In this document: positions 42,734 through 52,087 of the stretch, one piece after another
Layout of the letters: every line of letters starts with the position of its first letter
Position numbering within the stretch: the first letter of the stretch is position 1
Origin: Bog-532 sp963742865
GTDB taxonomy: Bacteria > Actinomycetota > Actinomycetes > Streptosporangiales > Streptosporangiaceae
Direction: 5' to 3'
DNA length: 64,000 bases
NCBI GenBank assembly: GCA_963742865.1
Contig: CAVUNW010000002.1
Coordinates: 66,714-130,713 of the forward strand
Position numbers and translations under genes: made by a program
The notes under the pieces: generated by a model
The model's database searches: none
What the model was told of the DNA's origin: nothing
Seen by the model: the letters and a program-made list of their open reading frames with translations, nothing else

Positions 42734-45028
42734 TTAGGCCCGAGGGGCGGGATCGGGATCGGGATTGGGGACGAGGGACGGAGCGGGGGTGGGGCGGGAG
42801 GAGGTGAGGCGGCGGAGGGGGTGCGGGAGGTACCAGGTGCGCTCGCCGAGGAGGGCGAGGGCGGCTGGGACGAGGATGCCGCGGACGATGGTCGCGTCGA
42901 TCAGTACGGCGGCGGCGGTGCCGATGCCGAGGATCTTCAGGTCGATCAGCGGGAGCGTGGCGAAGATGGAGAACACCGCCACCATGATCAGCGCCGCACT
43001 GGTGACGACGCCGGCGCTGCTGGAGATGCCGCCGGTAACGGCCTCGCGGGTGGTGGCGCCGCGGGCGCGCAGCTCGCGGATGCGGCTCAGGATGAACACG
43101 TGGTAGTCCATGCTGATGCCGAACAGGAACACGAACATGAACAGCGGCACCCAGGAGATGATCCCGCCGAACGAGGTGAAGCCGAGCAGGCCCTGCAGGT
43201 GGCCGTCCTGGAAGATCAGCGTGACCAGGCCGTAGGCGGCCCCGACGGACAGCAGGTTCAGCAGGATCGACACCAGCGGGATGACCAGGGACCGGAACGC
43301 GACGAGCAGAATCACGAACGCCAGCAGGGAGACGAGCCCCAGGACGATCGGCGTACTGGTGTGCAGCTGGCGGGTGAAGTCGTAGTTCGACGCGGTGTCG
43401 CCGGTCACCGCGAAGCGGACGCCCGGTACCCGGCCCAGCGTCGCGGGCAGGATCTGGGTGCGCAGCGTCTGCAGGGCATGGATGGACGTCGTATTCGACC
43501 CGTTGCCGGCCAGCGGGACGTTCACCACCAGCGCGCGGGCCGGTCCGCTGCCGGCGGCGGTGGCCGTCACCGGCTCGCGGATCGCGCCACCGGCCGCCGC
43601 ACGCCCCTGCAGCGCGGCGACCGCGGCCTGCACCCGCGAGCCGGTGACATTGGCGCCGGTCACGACCACCTGGGCCGGGGAAGGCGTCTGCGGGAACGCG
43701 CGCTGGATGGCGTTCGCGGTCTGCACGACGGCCAGGCTCCTGGGGGCGTCGATGGCGGGCTGTCCCAGCCGCATGCCGAGCGCCGGGACAGCCAGAGCGA
43801 GCAGCGCGACCGCCGCGGTGCCGCCCCAGGCGGCGGGATGCCGGACGACGCGGCGCACCAGTGCGGCCCACAGCTTCGACGGGCGCCCCGCGGCGCGACT
43901 GCGGCCGAGGAAGGGGATCTTGCCCCAGTCGGCCCGGTGGCCCAGCCAGGACAGCAATGCGGGCAGCACAGTGAGCGAGCCGGCGACCGCGATGGCGACC
44001 ACGGCGATGGTGCCGAGCGCGACGCCGGTGAACTCATCGATGCCGGTCAGGAACAGCCCGGCCATGGCGATCATCACGGTCACCCCCGACACCAGGATGG
44101 CGCGGCCGGAGGTGCCGGCGGCGACCCGCAGCGCCTCGGGGAAGGACGCGCCCCGGGCACGTTCCTCACGCTCGCGCCGGAGGTAGAACAGCGAGTAGTC
44201 GACGCCGACCGCCATCCCGACGATCAGCACGACCTCGGAGGTCGCGGTTCCGACCGGGAGCCAGTGGCTGGAGATGGTGACGAAGGCGAGGGCGGCCATG
44301 ACCGCGGAGACGGCGAGCAGCACCGGGATACCGGCCGCCATCAGGGCACCGAACACCACCAGGAGCAGGATCAGCGTGATCGGCACGGAGGTGGCCTCGG
44401 CCTGGCGGAAGTTCAGTGACTGGCTGATGGCGCGGCTGATGCTGCCGTCCCCGGTCTCCGCGATGCGCAGGCCAGGATGACGCGCCTGCACGGCGGCGAC
44501 CGCCTGCTGATCGGCCGCGACCAGCTGGTCCGCGTTGCTGTTGGCGTGCGGTATCCGGAAGGTGACCAGGGCGCTGCGGCCATCCGCCGATACCAGGGAC
44601 GCGCCCCCCGCACGGAGCGGTGATTTTATGCTGCCCGCGTCCTGGGGCAGGGCGCTCAGGGATGCTGCCACCTCACGCGCGGCCTGCTGCATGCTCCCGC
44701 TGCGGGCGAACGTCTCGCCGGGCGTCCGGGCCTGAATCAGTACTGTCTCGGCGGCAGAGCCGTAGTTGGGGTCGGCCTGATGCAAGGCGCGTTCCGCCTG
44801 GCCGGCCTGACCGGGATCGTAGTTAGGCAGGTTCCTGCTACCCATCAGCTGGCTGATGGCGAAGACCGCCGCGACCATGAAGAGCCATCCGAAGACGGCG
44901 GTCTTGCGGTGCCGGGCACTCCACCCGGCGACGGCCTCCACGCGCGGCCGGCGGACCCGACGTCGCCGATGATCGCTGTGAACTGGATCGATTTCAGGCA
45001 ATACTGAACCAAACGACTGGCGCATCAT
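42734..45028 (-). CDS. MMPL family RND transporter
   Basis: 764 aa, ATG 45028. Two repeats of one extracytoplasmic loop plus six helices each. The first half has SVPITLILLLVVFGALMAAG, SEVVLIVGMAVGVDYSLFYL (the proton-relay GxxxDY motif) and RREREERARG. The second has GISMDYHVFILSRIRELRAR and ILGIGTAAAVLIDATIVRGI. The C-terminal tail is Pro/Arg-rich with PDPDPAP repeats. Family members export lipids, siderophores or hydrophobic compounds. The preceding small membrane protein gene is on the same strand. Confidence 0.93.
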   Translation of the reverse strand: MMRQSFGSVLPEIDPVHSDHRRRRVRRPRVEAVAGWSARHRKTAVFGWLFMVAAVFAISQLMGSRNLPNYDPGQAGQAERALHQADPNYGSAAETVLIQARTPGETFARSGSMQQAAREVAASLSALPQDAGSIKSPLRAGGASLVSADGRSALVTFRIPHANSNADQLVAADQQAVAAVQARHPGLRIAETGDGSISRAISQSLNFRQAEATSVPITLILLLVVFGALMAAGIPVLLAVSAVMAALAFVTISSHWLPVGTATSEVVLIVGMAVGVDYSLFYLRREREERARGASFPEALRVAAGTSGRAILVSGVTVMIAMAGLFLTGIDEFTGVALGTIAVVAIAVAGSLTVLPALLSWLGHRADWGKIPFLGRSRAAGRPSKLWAALVRRVVRHPAAWGGTAAVALLALAVPALGMRLGQPAIDAPRSLAVVQTANAIQRAFPQTPSPAQVVVTGANVTGSRVQAAVAALQGRAAAGGAIREPVTATAAGSGPARALVVNVPLAGNGSNTTSIHALQTLRTQILPATLGRVPGVRFAVTGDTASNYDFTRQLHTSTPIVLGLVSLLAFVILLVAFRSLVIPLVSILLNLLSVGAAYGLVTLIFQDGHLQGLLGFTSFGGIISWVPLFMFVFLFGISMDYHVFILSRIRELRARGATTREAVTGGISSSAGVVTSAALIMVAVFSIFATLPLIDLKILGIGTAAAVLIDATIVRGILVPAALALLGERTWYLPHPLRRLTSSRPTPAPSLVPNPDPDPAPRA

Positions 45029-45142
45029 GGCCTCTTTCCCGGGAGTCTGGTGCTAGCGGTCGTTGCCCCGCCTGTGAGCTGGACCCTCACGGGCGGGGCA
45101 CTGTGTCTTGACCGGATAACTGTCTTGACCGGATATGGGTCG

Positions 45143-45442
45143 TTAGCGGGACGGGCGGAGCTCGCGGCCGTGCTCGGAGGCCGGAACGGGCCCCGGCCGC
45201 GACTGGGTGTGAACGCTTGCCTGTGTCACCGAACTCGGGCGAGCGGTCACGCCGGCCCGCCCGGGCGCGGAGTAGGCCATCATCACGAACGACACGATCA
45301 GGATGACCACGCCGAGCCCGGCGGTGATCCAGGTCGTGTTCAGCCGTGCGGTGAACCTGCTTCGACCGTAGGGGCCGGGCGCCGTGAATTCGAGGGAGTT
45401 ATCCCCCGTTTGCGGCAGGACCGTGCAGAGCGGCTGGCACAT
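45143..45442 (-). CDS. Small single-span membrane protein (MmpS-like position)
   Basis: 99 aa from ATG 45442, with GGAGG seven bases upstream. One transmembrane helix (WITAGLGVVILIVSFVMMAY) is centred at residue ~45, with a Ser/Thr/Pro-rich extracytoplasmic C-terminus. It lies 115 bp upstream of the MMPL gene on the same strand, the position where mycobacterial MmpS partners are found. The sequence itself does not show an MmpS domain, so the link is positional only. Confidence 0.6.
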   Translation of the reverse strand: MCQPLCTVLPQTGDNSLEFTAPGPYGRSRFTARLNTTWITAGLGVVILIVSFVMMAYSAPGRAGVTARPSSVTQASVHTQSRPGPVPASEHGRELRPSR

Positions 45443-45860
45443 CGTGACCTCCCCGGGTGCCTCGCGATTTCCGTCGCTAGCCTTCTGAGCTAGCGGACTC
45501 GGCGCCTGATTCATTTGGCGGGGCGTTTTCCGCACCTATGATCTGGACTTTCATTTCGATGTGGACTCATCGGTCCGGCCTCGATAGCGCGCCAGCGGAC
45601 CGGCGAAGCGGACGCGGGAGGCACGGAGGCCGGGACGGCCGGAAGCCTGCGGGAAGGCCGGGCACGGGCCGCGGGAAAGCCGGGCACGGGCCGCGGGAAA
45701 GCCGGGCACGGGCGGGCGGCGGGAAGGCCGGGCGGCGGCTGTGGGAAGGCCGGGAGGCGGGCGGCTCGGGATTCACAGGATTTACGTGACAAACGTCAGT
45801 TGCCGCTGGCCATCTCAAGACATATCGTGGCTTTACCTGAACAGCTGCTACGGAGGCATC
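45443..45860. other. Divergent intergenic region with repeats
   Basis: About 420 bp between the leftward membrane protein gene and the rightward DUF1707 gene. It must hold promoters in both directions. The middle is occupied by the GC-rich repeat block at 45649-45760. The segment near 45780-45850 is relatively AT-rich and likely carries the DUF1707 promoter. No gene recognised. Confidence 0.5.
45649..45760. repeat. Degenerate 22-bp GC-rich tandem repeat
   Basis: GCGGGAAGGCCGGGCACGGGCC at 45649, a one-base variant at 45671, and shortened, diverged copies at ~45693, ~45719 and ~45740. No protein is implied. It is similar in style to the other short G-rich arrays in this window. Confidence 0.8.
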
Positions 45861-46379
45861 ATGGCTACGGGATCCAACATTCGCGTGGGGGACGCCGAGC
45901 GCGACGCCGTTGCCACGCAGCTGCGTGAGCACTACGGCGATGGCAGGCTCACGCTGGACGAACTGAACGAACGGCTCGACCAGACCTTGCGCGCGCGCAC
46001 CGGCGCAGACCTCAATGCAGTCACGCGGGACCTGCCGCATCTCGGCAGCTCCTGGGCCGCCGCAACCGCCGGCACAGCCGCGCCCACGGGCCAGACGGGC
46101 CAGCTCCCGCCGGGTGGTCAGTCACAGTGGGGCAACCGAAGTGACCAGGGGAACAGCTTCGGGGCGCGGGGCCGCGGGCTCTCCGGGGTGGCGGCCATGA
46201 TCCCGGCGCTGCTCGGGGTGTGGGCCTTGCTCATGGTGGCCGGATTCCTCGCGTTCGGGCCTGGTGGCGCCCGGCCGATAGCGTTCGTGCTCTTCTTCGC
46301 CGCGCTCGCCATGATCCGCAGGATCTTCTGGCGCCGCCGCGGACGGGCCTACGGACGGGGCTGCGGACGGCGCTGGTAG
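45861..46379 (+). CDS. DUF1707 domain membrane protein
   Basis: 172 aa from ATG 45861, which follows CGGAGGCATC. DUF1707 occupies residues ~6-60 (IRVGDAERDAVATQLREHYG, RLTLDELNERLDQTLRARTG, LNAVTRDLP). A Gly/Gln/Thr-rich linker leads to two close helices (AAMIPALLGVWALLMVAGFL and PIAFVLFFAALAMIRRIFW) and a basic RRRGRAYGRGCGRRW tail. It forms a pair with the next DUF1707 gene 90 bp downstream. Function unknown. Confidence 0.85.
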   Translation: MATGSNIRVGDAERDAVATQLREHYGDGRLTLDELNERLDQTLRARTGADLNAVTRDLPHLGSSWAAATAGTAAPTGQTGQLPPGGQSQWGNRSDQGNSFGARGRGLSGVAAMIPALLGVWALLMVAGFLAFGPGGARPIAFVLFFAALAMIRRIFWRRRGRAYGRGCGRRW

Positions 46380-46468
46380 CAGTCCCGTAACACTCGGGAC
46401 GTTACAGGCGCCGCCGGGCGACTTATCGTAGAGGGGAACACCCTGGTCCTGGCGAGCATGGGAAGCCT

Positions 46469-46813
46469 GTGACGAATCGAAACGACCTGCGTGCCTCAGA
46501 CGCCGAACGCGACTCGACAGCGGCTGCGCTGCGCGAGCACTTCGTTCAAGGGCGGCTGACGCTCGAAGAACTGCGGGGGCGGCTCGACACGGCGCTGACC
46601 GCGCGAATGCGGAGCCAGCTCGACAGCGTGCTGTCCGACCTGCCGTCACGGAAGGACCGGGCGGCCCCAACGTCCCCGGAACCATCCGAGACGGTGTTCC
46701 CGGCCAGATACGCCGCCGTGGCCGTCCTGATCATCATGATGGCGGTCTGGCTGGTGCTGGCCGCCTGGTTCTCCCAGCGCGGTTACGGCAACTACGGCTA
46801 TCCGCAGCACTGA
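46469..46813 (+). CDS. Short DUF1707 domain membrane protein
   Basis: 114 aa from GTG 46469 behind GGAAG. N-terminal DUF1707 (LRASDAERDSTAAALREHFV, GRLTLEELRGRLDTALTARM, LDSVLSDLPSR), one transmembrane helix (VAVLIIMMAVWLVLAAWF) and a short QRGYGNYGYPQH tail. Probably co-transcribed with the preceding DUF1707 gene. Third DUF1707 gene in the window. Confidence 0.85.
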   Translation: MTNRNDLRASDAERDSTAAALREHFVQGRLTLEELRGRLDTALTARMRSQLDSVLSDLPSRKDRAAPTSPEPSETVFPARYAAVAVLIIMMAVWLVLAAWFSQRGYGNYGYPQH

Positions 46814-46848
46814 CGCCGGCTCCGGCGGGCCCTGAGCGGGGCCGGGCT

Positions 46849-46874
46849 CCGGCGCGCTCGGGGATGCGCGCCGG
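46849..46874. terminator. Hairpin between convergent genes
   Basis: CCGGCGCGC, 8-base loop, GCGCGCCGG. It lies between the stop of the DUF1707 gene (46813) and the stop of the convergent beta-clamp-like gene (46887). A bidirectional terminator is likely. Confidence 0.6.
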
Positions 46875-46886
46875 AGAGACGACCCC

Positions 46887-48469
46887 TTACTGACGGGCGG
46901 CCGTGCGCAGGGGGACGACCAGGTAACGGAAGTCAGGCGTGCCCTGGCCCGGAGGGCTGCCCGTGATGACCGCGGGGCGGGTGGGGCTGGTGAACTCCAG
47001 GCGGATCGAGGTACCGGCCAGGGCGTCCGCGGCCGGCTCCGGGCCCAGCGGACCGGCACTGGCTGGCCCGGCACTGGCTGGCCCGGCACTGGCTGGCCCG
47101 GCACTGGCTGGCCCGGCACTGGCTGCCGTCGGCATCTCCTCCCCCGCCAGCGACCGGCTTCCCACCTTCCGGCCGGCGGTCTTCCGGCCGGCACCCTTCT
47201 GACCGGCGGCGGACTCGCCTGCCGCTGGCTGGTCTGCGGTGATCCCCGGCGGCGGCTCCGCAGCGCCTGACCGGCTCGCGGCCGGGCGGCCTGCTGGGCG
47301 GCCGTCTCGCGGGCAGTCCCGCCATCGGGATCGTCCAGGCGCAGCGCCGCCGGGGTGCCGGCCGCGATGATCCCGTCGAGCAGGAAATGCGGGCTGAACG
47401 CGATGACGGGCTCCGGGCCCTCGAATTCCGCCCGGACCGTCTCACGGGCACGTGCCCGTCCCTGCGTCTCCGCCTCGATGGTGACCTGGCCGGCGCCGAA
47501 GGACAGCCGTACCGCGCTGCCGCGCTCGGCGACGAGCGACACCCGGCGGACCGCCTCGGTGAACGGCCCGGCGGGCATGTCCGCCCGGCACGCGAGGTCG
47601 GCCGGGAACCGGGAGCGGTACTTGATGTACTCCCCGGCGATCAGCCGCGTGGTCAGGCGCCGGCCGCCCGCCTCGAAGCCGATCATGGCGTCGGCCCCGC
47701 GGGGGGCCGCACCCGGGCCTCTGCTGGCCGGTCCGTTCGCAGGCGCGCCGGCGTCTGCATCACGTCCGTTAAGCAAATTCCGGACGGGACTGGGAGCGGT
47801 GCTGGAGATTCCGTCGGACCGCAGCCTGATGGTGACCGGTGTCCCGGGTGCCATGGTCCGGGCGGCGTCCGCCAGCGTCCTGGCCGGGACGAGGTACTCC
47901 CCCTTGCGGTCCGGCTGCGCCGGTTCCCACGGCAGTTCACGGACGGCCAGCCGGTAGCGGTCGGTGGCCGCGAGCGTCATCGTCTCGCCGTCGACCTCGA
48001 TGTTGACGCCGGTCAGCAGGGGCAGGGTGTCATCGCGGCTGGCCGCGGGCGTCACCTGGCTGATGGCCGCCGCGAGCACGCCGCCGTCGACGGTGCCCGC
48101 CGTGTACGGGAGCTCGGGCAGGTCGGGGTACTCCTCCACCGGGAGGGTGACGAGCGTGAATGACGCGCTGCCGCAGGTCAGGCTGACGCCCTCGGGGTCG
48201 TCGGCGAACTCGACCGGCAGGCTGGGCAGGCTGCGGGTGATCTCCGCCAGCAGCCGGCCGGGCACGAGCACGGTGCCGGGCTCGGCGATCTGCGCGTCCA
48301 CGTCGACGCGCGCCGAGACCTCGTAATCAAAGCAGGACAGGGTCAGGCCGTCGTCCGCCGCCTGCAGCAGCAGCCCGGACAGCACCGGGATCACCGGCCG
48401 GGCCGGCAGGGCGCGGGACGCCCACCCGACCGCTTCGGCCAGGACGTCGCGTTCAACCTGGAACTTCAT
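46887..48469 (-). CDS. DNA polymerase III beta-clamp paralogue with low-complexity insert, one frameshift
   Basis: ATG 48469 begins KFQVERDVLAEAVGWASRAL, the classic DnaN N-terminus, followed by LPARPVIPVLSGLLLQAADD. Domain II has LPLLTGVNIEVDGETMTLAA and TDRYRLAVRELPWEP. Domain III reaches IAFSPHFLLDGIIAAGTPAA. Then, in place of a short turn, ~95 Ala/Gly/Arg/Pro-rich residues intervene, including GPASA repeats, before TSIRLEFTSPTRPAVITGSP and the terminal DFRYLVVPLRTAARQ. One indel at ~47290 is needed to join the frames. A second insert (GRDADAGAPANGPASRGPGA) sits before the third domain. No dnaA, recF or gyrB is nearby, so this is probably an accessory clamp rather than the replicative one. 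Confidence 0.85.
47058..47128. repeat. 15-bp tandem repeat in the clamp gene
   Basis: ACTGGCTGGCCCGGC repeats four times from 47058 plus a partial fifth. In the coding frame it gives GPASA units inside the clamp's C-terminal insert. Length change by slippage would keep the frame. Confidence 0.9.
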
Positions 48470-48667
48470 CGCCGGTACCTGTCCATCGCCGCATCCATCG
48501 CCGCATCCATCGCCGCGGCGGGCCGCGCGTACCGGCCTCGTCGCCGTTCGTTCTTCCTTCTCATGCACGCATACTGACACGCGGCACCGACAGCTCGGCC
48601 CGATCGAGGCCGGGAAAACCCGGTAATACCGGTACAAAACGGTTCGCTCAGCGCGAAACCGCTGGCG

Positions 48668-48701
48668 GCCCTTCCGTTCGGGCTGAGCTCCCCGGAAGGG
48701 C
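48668..48701 (-). terminator. Hairpin after DUF6295 gene
   Basis: GCCCTTCCG and CGGAAGGGC pair around a 16-base loop, 14 bp beyond the stop of the leftward DUF6295 gene. A factor-independent or stabilising terminator for the dienelactone hydrolase-DUF6295 transcript is likely. Confidence 0.55.
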
Positions 48702-48714
48702 TAGGGAAGGCCCC

Positions 48715-48975
48715 TCAGAGCAGGTCGGGAGGGACGGACGCCAGGGTGGCCTCGATGGCCTTCGCGAGGGCCCGCGCGGACTCCGGCGTCAGCTCCACCG
48801 CGACCCGGGCCGACGGGCCCTGGCCGGGATTGAGGAAGTCGATGTTGAGACTGTGCCCGGCGGCCGCGTGCACCGGGTGGTCGAAGTAGACGCTGGCGTC
48901 GGTGAGCCCGAACCAGCCGCCGGCGCCCTTCCCGCTCCCGGTCACCTTGATCTGCTCGGTCAGGTACGTGCACAT
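48715..48975 (-). CDS. DUF6295 family protein
   Basis: 86 aa, ATG 48975. The complete short sequence fits the family: MCTYLTEQIKVTGSGKGAGG, ASVYFDHPVHAAAGHSLNID and RVAVELTPESARALAKAIEA. It is a small soluble protein of unknown role. It starts 19 bp after the dienelactone hydrolase gene on the same strand, so both are probably one transcript. Confidence 0.8.
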   Translation of the reverse strand: MCTYLTEQIKVTGSGKGAGGWFGLTDASVYFDHPVHAAAGHSLNIDFLNPGQGPSARVAVELTPESARALAKAIEATLASVPPDLL

Positions 48976-48994
48976 GAGGCGCTCCTCCCGGTGC

Positions 48995-49738
48995 TCAGGC
49001 GGCCAGGTAGCGGCCGAAGAAGTCCCAGATGCGGTTCCAGCCGTCGTTCGCGGCCTCGACGCGGTAGCTCGGCCGGTTCACCGCGAAGAACGCGTGCCCG
49101 GCGTTCTCGTACGTGTGGAACTCGTACGTCTTGCCCTGGGCCTTCAGTTCCTGCTCCAGTTCCTGGACCTGCTCCGGCGACGGGTGGGTGTCCTCCGCGC
49201 CGAACAGCCCCAGCAGCGGGCAGGACAGGTCCTTGGTCAGATGCACGATCGGGCCGACCTTGAGCGGCATCCCCTCGGGGGGAGTTCCGACCACGAACGC
49301 GCCGTAGCAGTCCGCGGCCGCGTCCAGCGGCAGGCTAACCGCGGCGAGGAACGACTGCCGCCCGCCCGAGCAGTAGCCGATCGTGGCCACCTTGCCGTTG
49401 GAGTTCTCCAGCGACCGGAGGAACTTCACCGCGCCGTCGACGTCGCCGACCAGCCGCTCATCGGGCACGCCGCCGCGCGCGCGCGCGGCGGCCGCGGCGT
49501 CGTCCGGGCTCGCGCCGGGCGCCTCGCGGGTGTAGAGGTTCGGGCAGATCGCGTTGTAGCCGCCGGTGGCGAAGGTCCGCGCGATCTCCTTGGTCTGCGG
49601 GTCGTAACCGGGCATGTGATGAATCACCACGACGCCGCCGAACGGGCCGGGGCCGAGCGGGCGGGCGTAGTACGCCTCGATCTGGTCCCCGCCGTGCCCG
49701 GCGATGCTGATGGTTTCGGCCATGATGGCGTCGTACAT
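48995..49738 (-). CDS. Dienelactone hydrolase family protein
   Basis: 247 aa from ATG 49738; ATG 49723 is an alternative. Alpha/beta hydrolase with the DLH arrangement: GPGPFGGVVVIHHMPGYDPQ, GYNAICPNLYTRE, nucleophile Cys in VATIGYCSGGRQSFLAAVSL, Asp in LGLFGAEDTHPSPEQ, His in TYENAGHAFFAVNRPSYR. The Cys nucleophile distinguishes true DLH-type enzymes from serine hydrolases. The substrate may be a lactone or ester and cannot be fixed. Confidence 0.9.
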   Translation of the reverse strand: MYDAIMAETISIAGHGGDQIEAYYARPLGPGPFGGVVVIHHMPGYDPQTKEIARTFATGGYNAICPNLYTREAPGASPDDAAAAARARGGVPDERLVGDVDGAVKFLRSLENSNGKVATIGYCSGGRQSFLAAVSLPLDAAADCYGAFVVGTPPEGMPLKVGPIVHLTKDLSCPLLGLFGAEDTHPSPEQVQELEQELKAQGKTYEFHTYENAGHAFFAVNRPSYRVEAANDGWNRIWDFFGRYLAA

Positions 49739-49905
49739 ACGAGATCCTCTCGGTGGCTGACTGCCCGCCTCGGCGTAGTACCGCCCGGTACGTTACGCCT
49801 GGCCAGCCGGCCGCCGTGCGCCAGGGCCGGCGCAGGCGGCCCGGCACGGCGGGCGCGGGCGGCCCTCTTGTCAGCGCCGGGGCGCCCAGTGGCAGACTCC
49901 TGATC

Positions 49906-50931
<1,026 letters not shown>

Positions 50932-51184
50932 CCCGGCGGCGCCGGGGCCCGGGCCGGATCGCCGGCCGGTCGCGGTGCGGGGGCGGCGATAAGGAGGGCG
51001 GCGCGGGCGTCCGCACTTAATTCGTTTGACCGTCTCGGGTGCTTTGGTTGACTGGAGCAGGCACGCACCGATTATCCAGGTCAAGCGGCCTGGGTCCGGC
51101 TTCGCGGGGCTGGCCTGGCCTGGGCGATAAAGAGCCGGGCCTGGGCGATAAAAGATTTGATTTCCGGCGGCGATCTTCGTATGG
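50932..51184. other. Intergenic region, no gene recognised
   Basis: About 250 bp between the reductase gene and the MarR operator. There is a short direct repeat, GCCTGGGCGATAAA, at ~51118 and ~51139. No other structure seen. Confidence 0.4.
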
Positions 51185-51213
51185 TTGAGCCACTCAACAG
51201 TTGAGCGGCTCAA
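51185..51213. promoter_or_regulatory. Double palindromic operator TTGAGnnnCTCAA
   Basis: TTGAG-CCA-CTCAA-CAG-TTGAG-CGG-CTCAA: two perfect 13-bp palindromes separated by 3 bp, centre-to-centre distance 16 bp. They lie 40-68 bp upstream of the MarR start. The half-sites can also pair as the inner CTCAACAGTTGAG. This is the expected layout of an autoregulatory operator for the MarR-family protein encoded next. Confidence 0.8.
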
Positions 51214-51252
51214 GGATCAGTTTAACCGCGGCGGAACGCGAGGGACGCAGGA

Positions 51253-51828
51253 ATGTCAGACCCCCGTGCGAGGCTTCGGCCAGGAGGTGGGTGCGTGCCG
51301 GACAGGTCACGCGAGGACGAGCTCAACCTATGCATCATGGACGCCTTGTCCGAGGTCGTGAAGCGAGCGGCAGCGTTTGGCCAGGAGCTCGCTCAGGGTT
51401 TCGGGCTGTCCGTCAGCGACCTCGTGGGCCTGCACAAGCTGAAGGAGCCGATGACCATGAAGGAAATGGGGCAGCGCATGCACTGCGATCCATCCTTCGT
51501 GACCGTGGTGACCAACGGCCTGGAGAAGCACGGTCTGGCGCGCAGGGAGACGAGCGAGAAGGACCGGCGAATCAAGAACGTGGTCCTGACTGCGGAGGGT
51601 GTCTCGATGCGGGAACGGCTGGAGAAGGAACTCGCGACCCGGATGCCGTGGGCGAACGCCCTCGACACGAGCGACCGTGAGTGCCTGCTGACGATCCTGC
51701 GGAAGATAATCACCGCGGCGGACGCCGTGAGCGCCCGCATGGCAGACCCCGCCCACCCGGGTACATCGTGGCCCGTCATCGACGACGAGCCCGCGACGAC
51801 GGGAGGCGACCCTGCCGCTAACAGATAG
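51253..51828 (+). CDS. MarR family transcriptional regulator
   Basis: 191 aa from ATG 51253. The winged helix is typical: DLVGLHKLKEPMTMKEMGQR, HCDPSFVTVVTNGLEKHGLA, then the wing RRETSEKDRRIKNVVLTAEG. The dimerisation helices flank it (CIMDALSEVVKRAAAFGQEL and LLTILRKIITAADAVSARMA). A DHA2 drug exporter follows on the same strand, 259 bp downstream, a classic repressor-exporter pairing. It likely binds TTGAGnnnCTCAA at 51185 and releases it on ligand binding. Confidence 0.9.
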   Translation: MSDPRARLRPGGGCVPDRSREDELNLCIMDALSEVVKRAAAFGQELAQGFGLSVSDLVGLHKLKEPMTMKEMGQRMHCDPSFVTVVTNGLEKHGLARRETSEKDRRIKNVVLTAEGVSMRERLEKELATRMPWANALDTSDRECLLTILRKIITAADAVSARMADPAHPGTSWPVIDDEPATTGGDPAANR

Positions 51829-51947
51829 GGGCGGAAATATCTGCTGCCCACCGGCTCTTCAAGTCAGCAGAAGCCTCCAGGTTCCGCTCCGGCTCGCAAG
51901 CTAACGGGACGTAGAGCTGTCACAGATGACGGCCCTCCAGCGTCAAT

Positions 51948-51975
51948 AAGTACAGCGTCAGAAGTACAGCGTCAG
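51948..51975. repeat. Two tandem copies of AAGTACAGCGTCAG
   Basis: A perfect 14-bp tandem duplication in the leader between the MarR and exporter genes (gap 51829-52087). It may be a protein-binding site pair or simple duplication. The TTGAG/CTCAA operator motif is not repeated here. Confidence 0.7.
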
Positions 51976-52087
51976 CAAATCGGGGATTCGCTTCGGATGC
52001 GCCGCCGGGCCCGGCACGTTGTGCCACGGCCTTAGTGCACCGCGCCCTTGAACAAGACTTACGCGTCATCACACAAGGGAGAATGAC

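Noticed and set aside
42821..44419. 532-codon plus-strand frame
   Set aside because: Antisense of the MMPL transporter; Asp/Gly/His/Gln-rich shadow.
45143..45442. Confident MmpS call
   Set aside because: Only position and one helix agree; no MmpS domain is visible.
46887..48469. Origin of replication region
   Set aside because: No dnaA, recF, gyrB or DnaA-box cluster accompanies the clamp-like gene.
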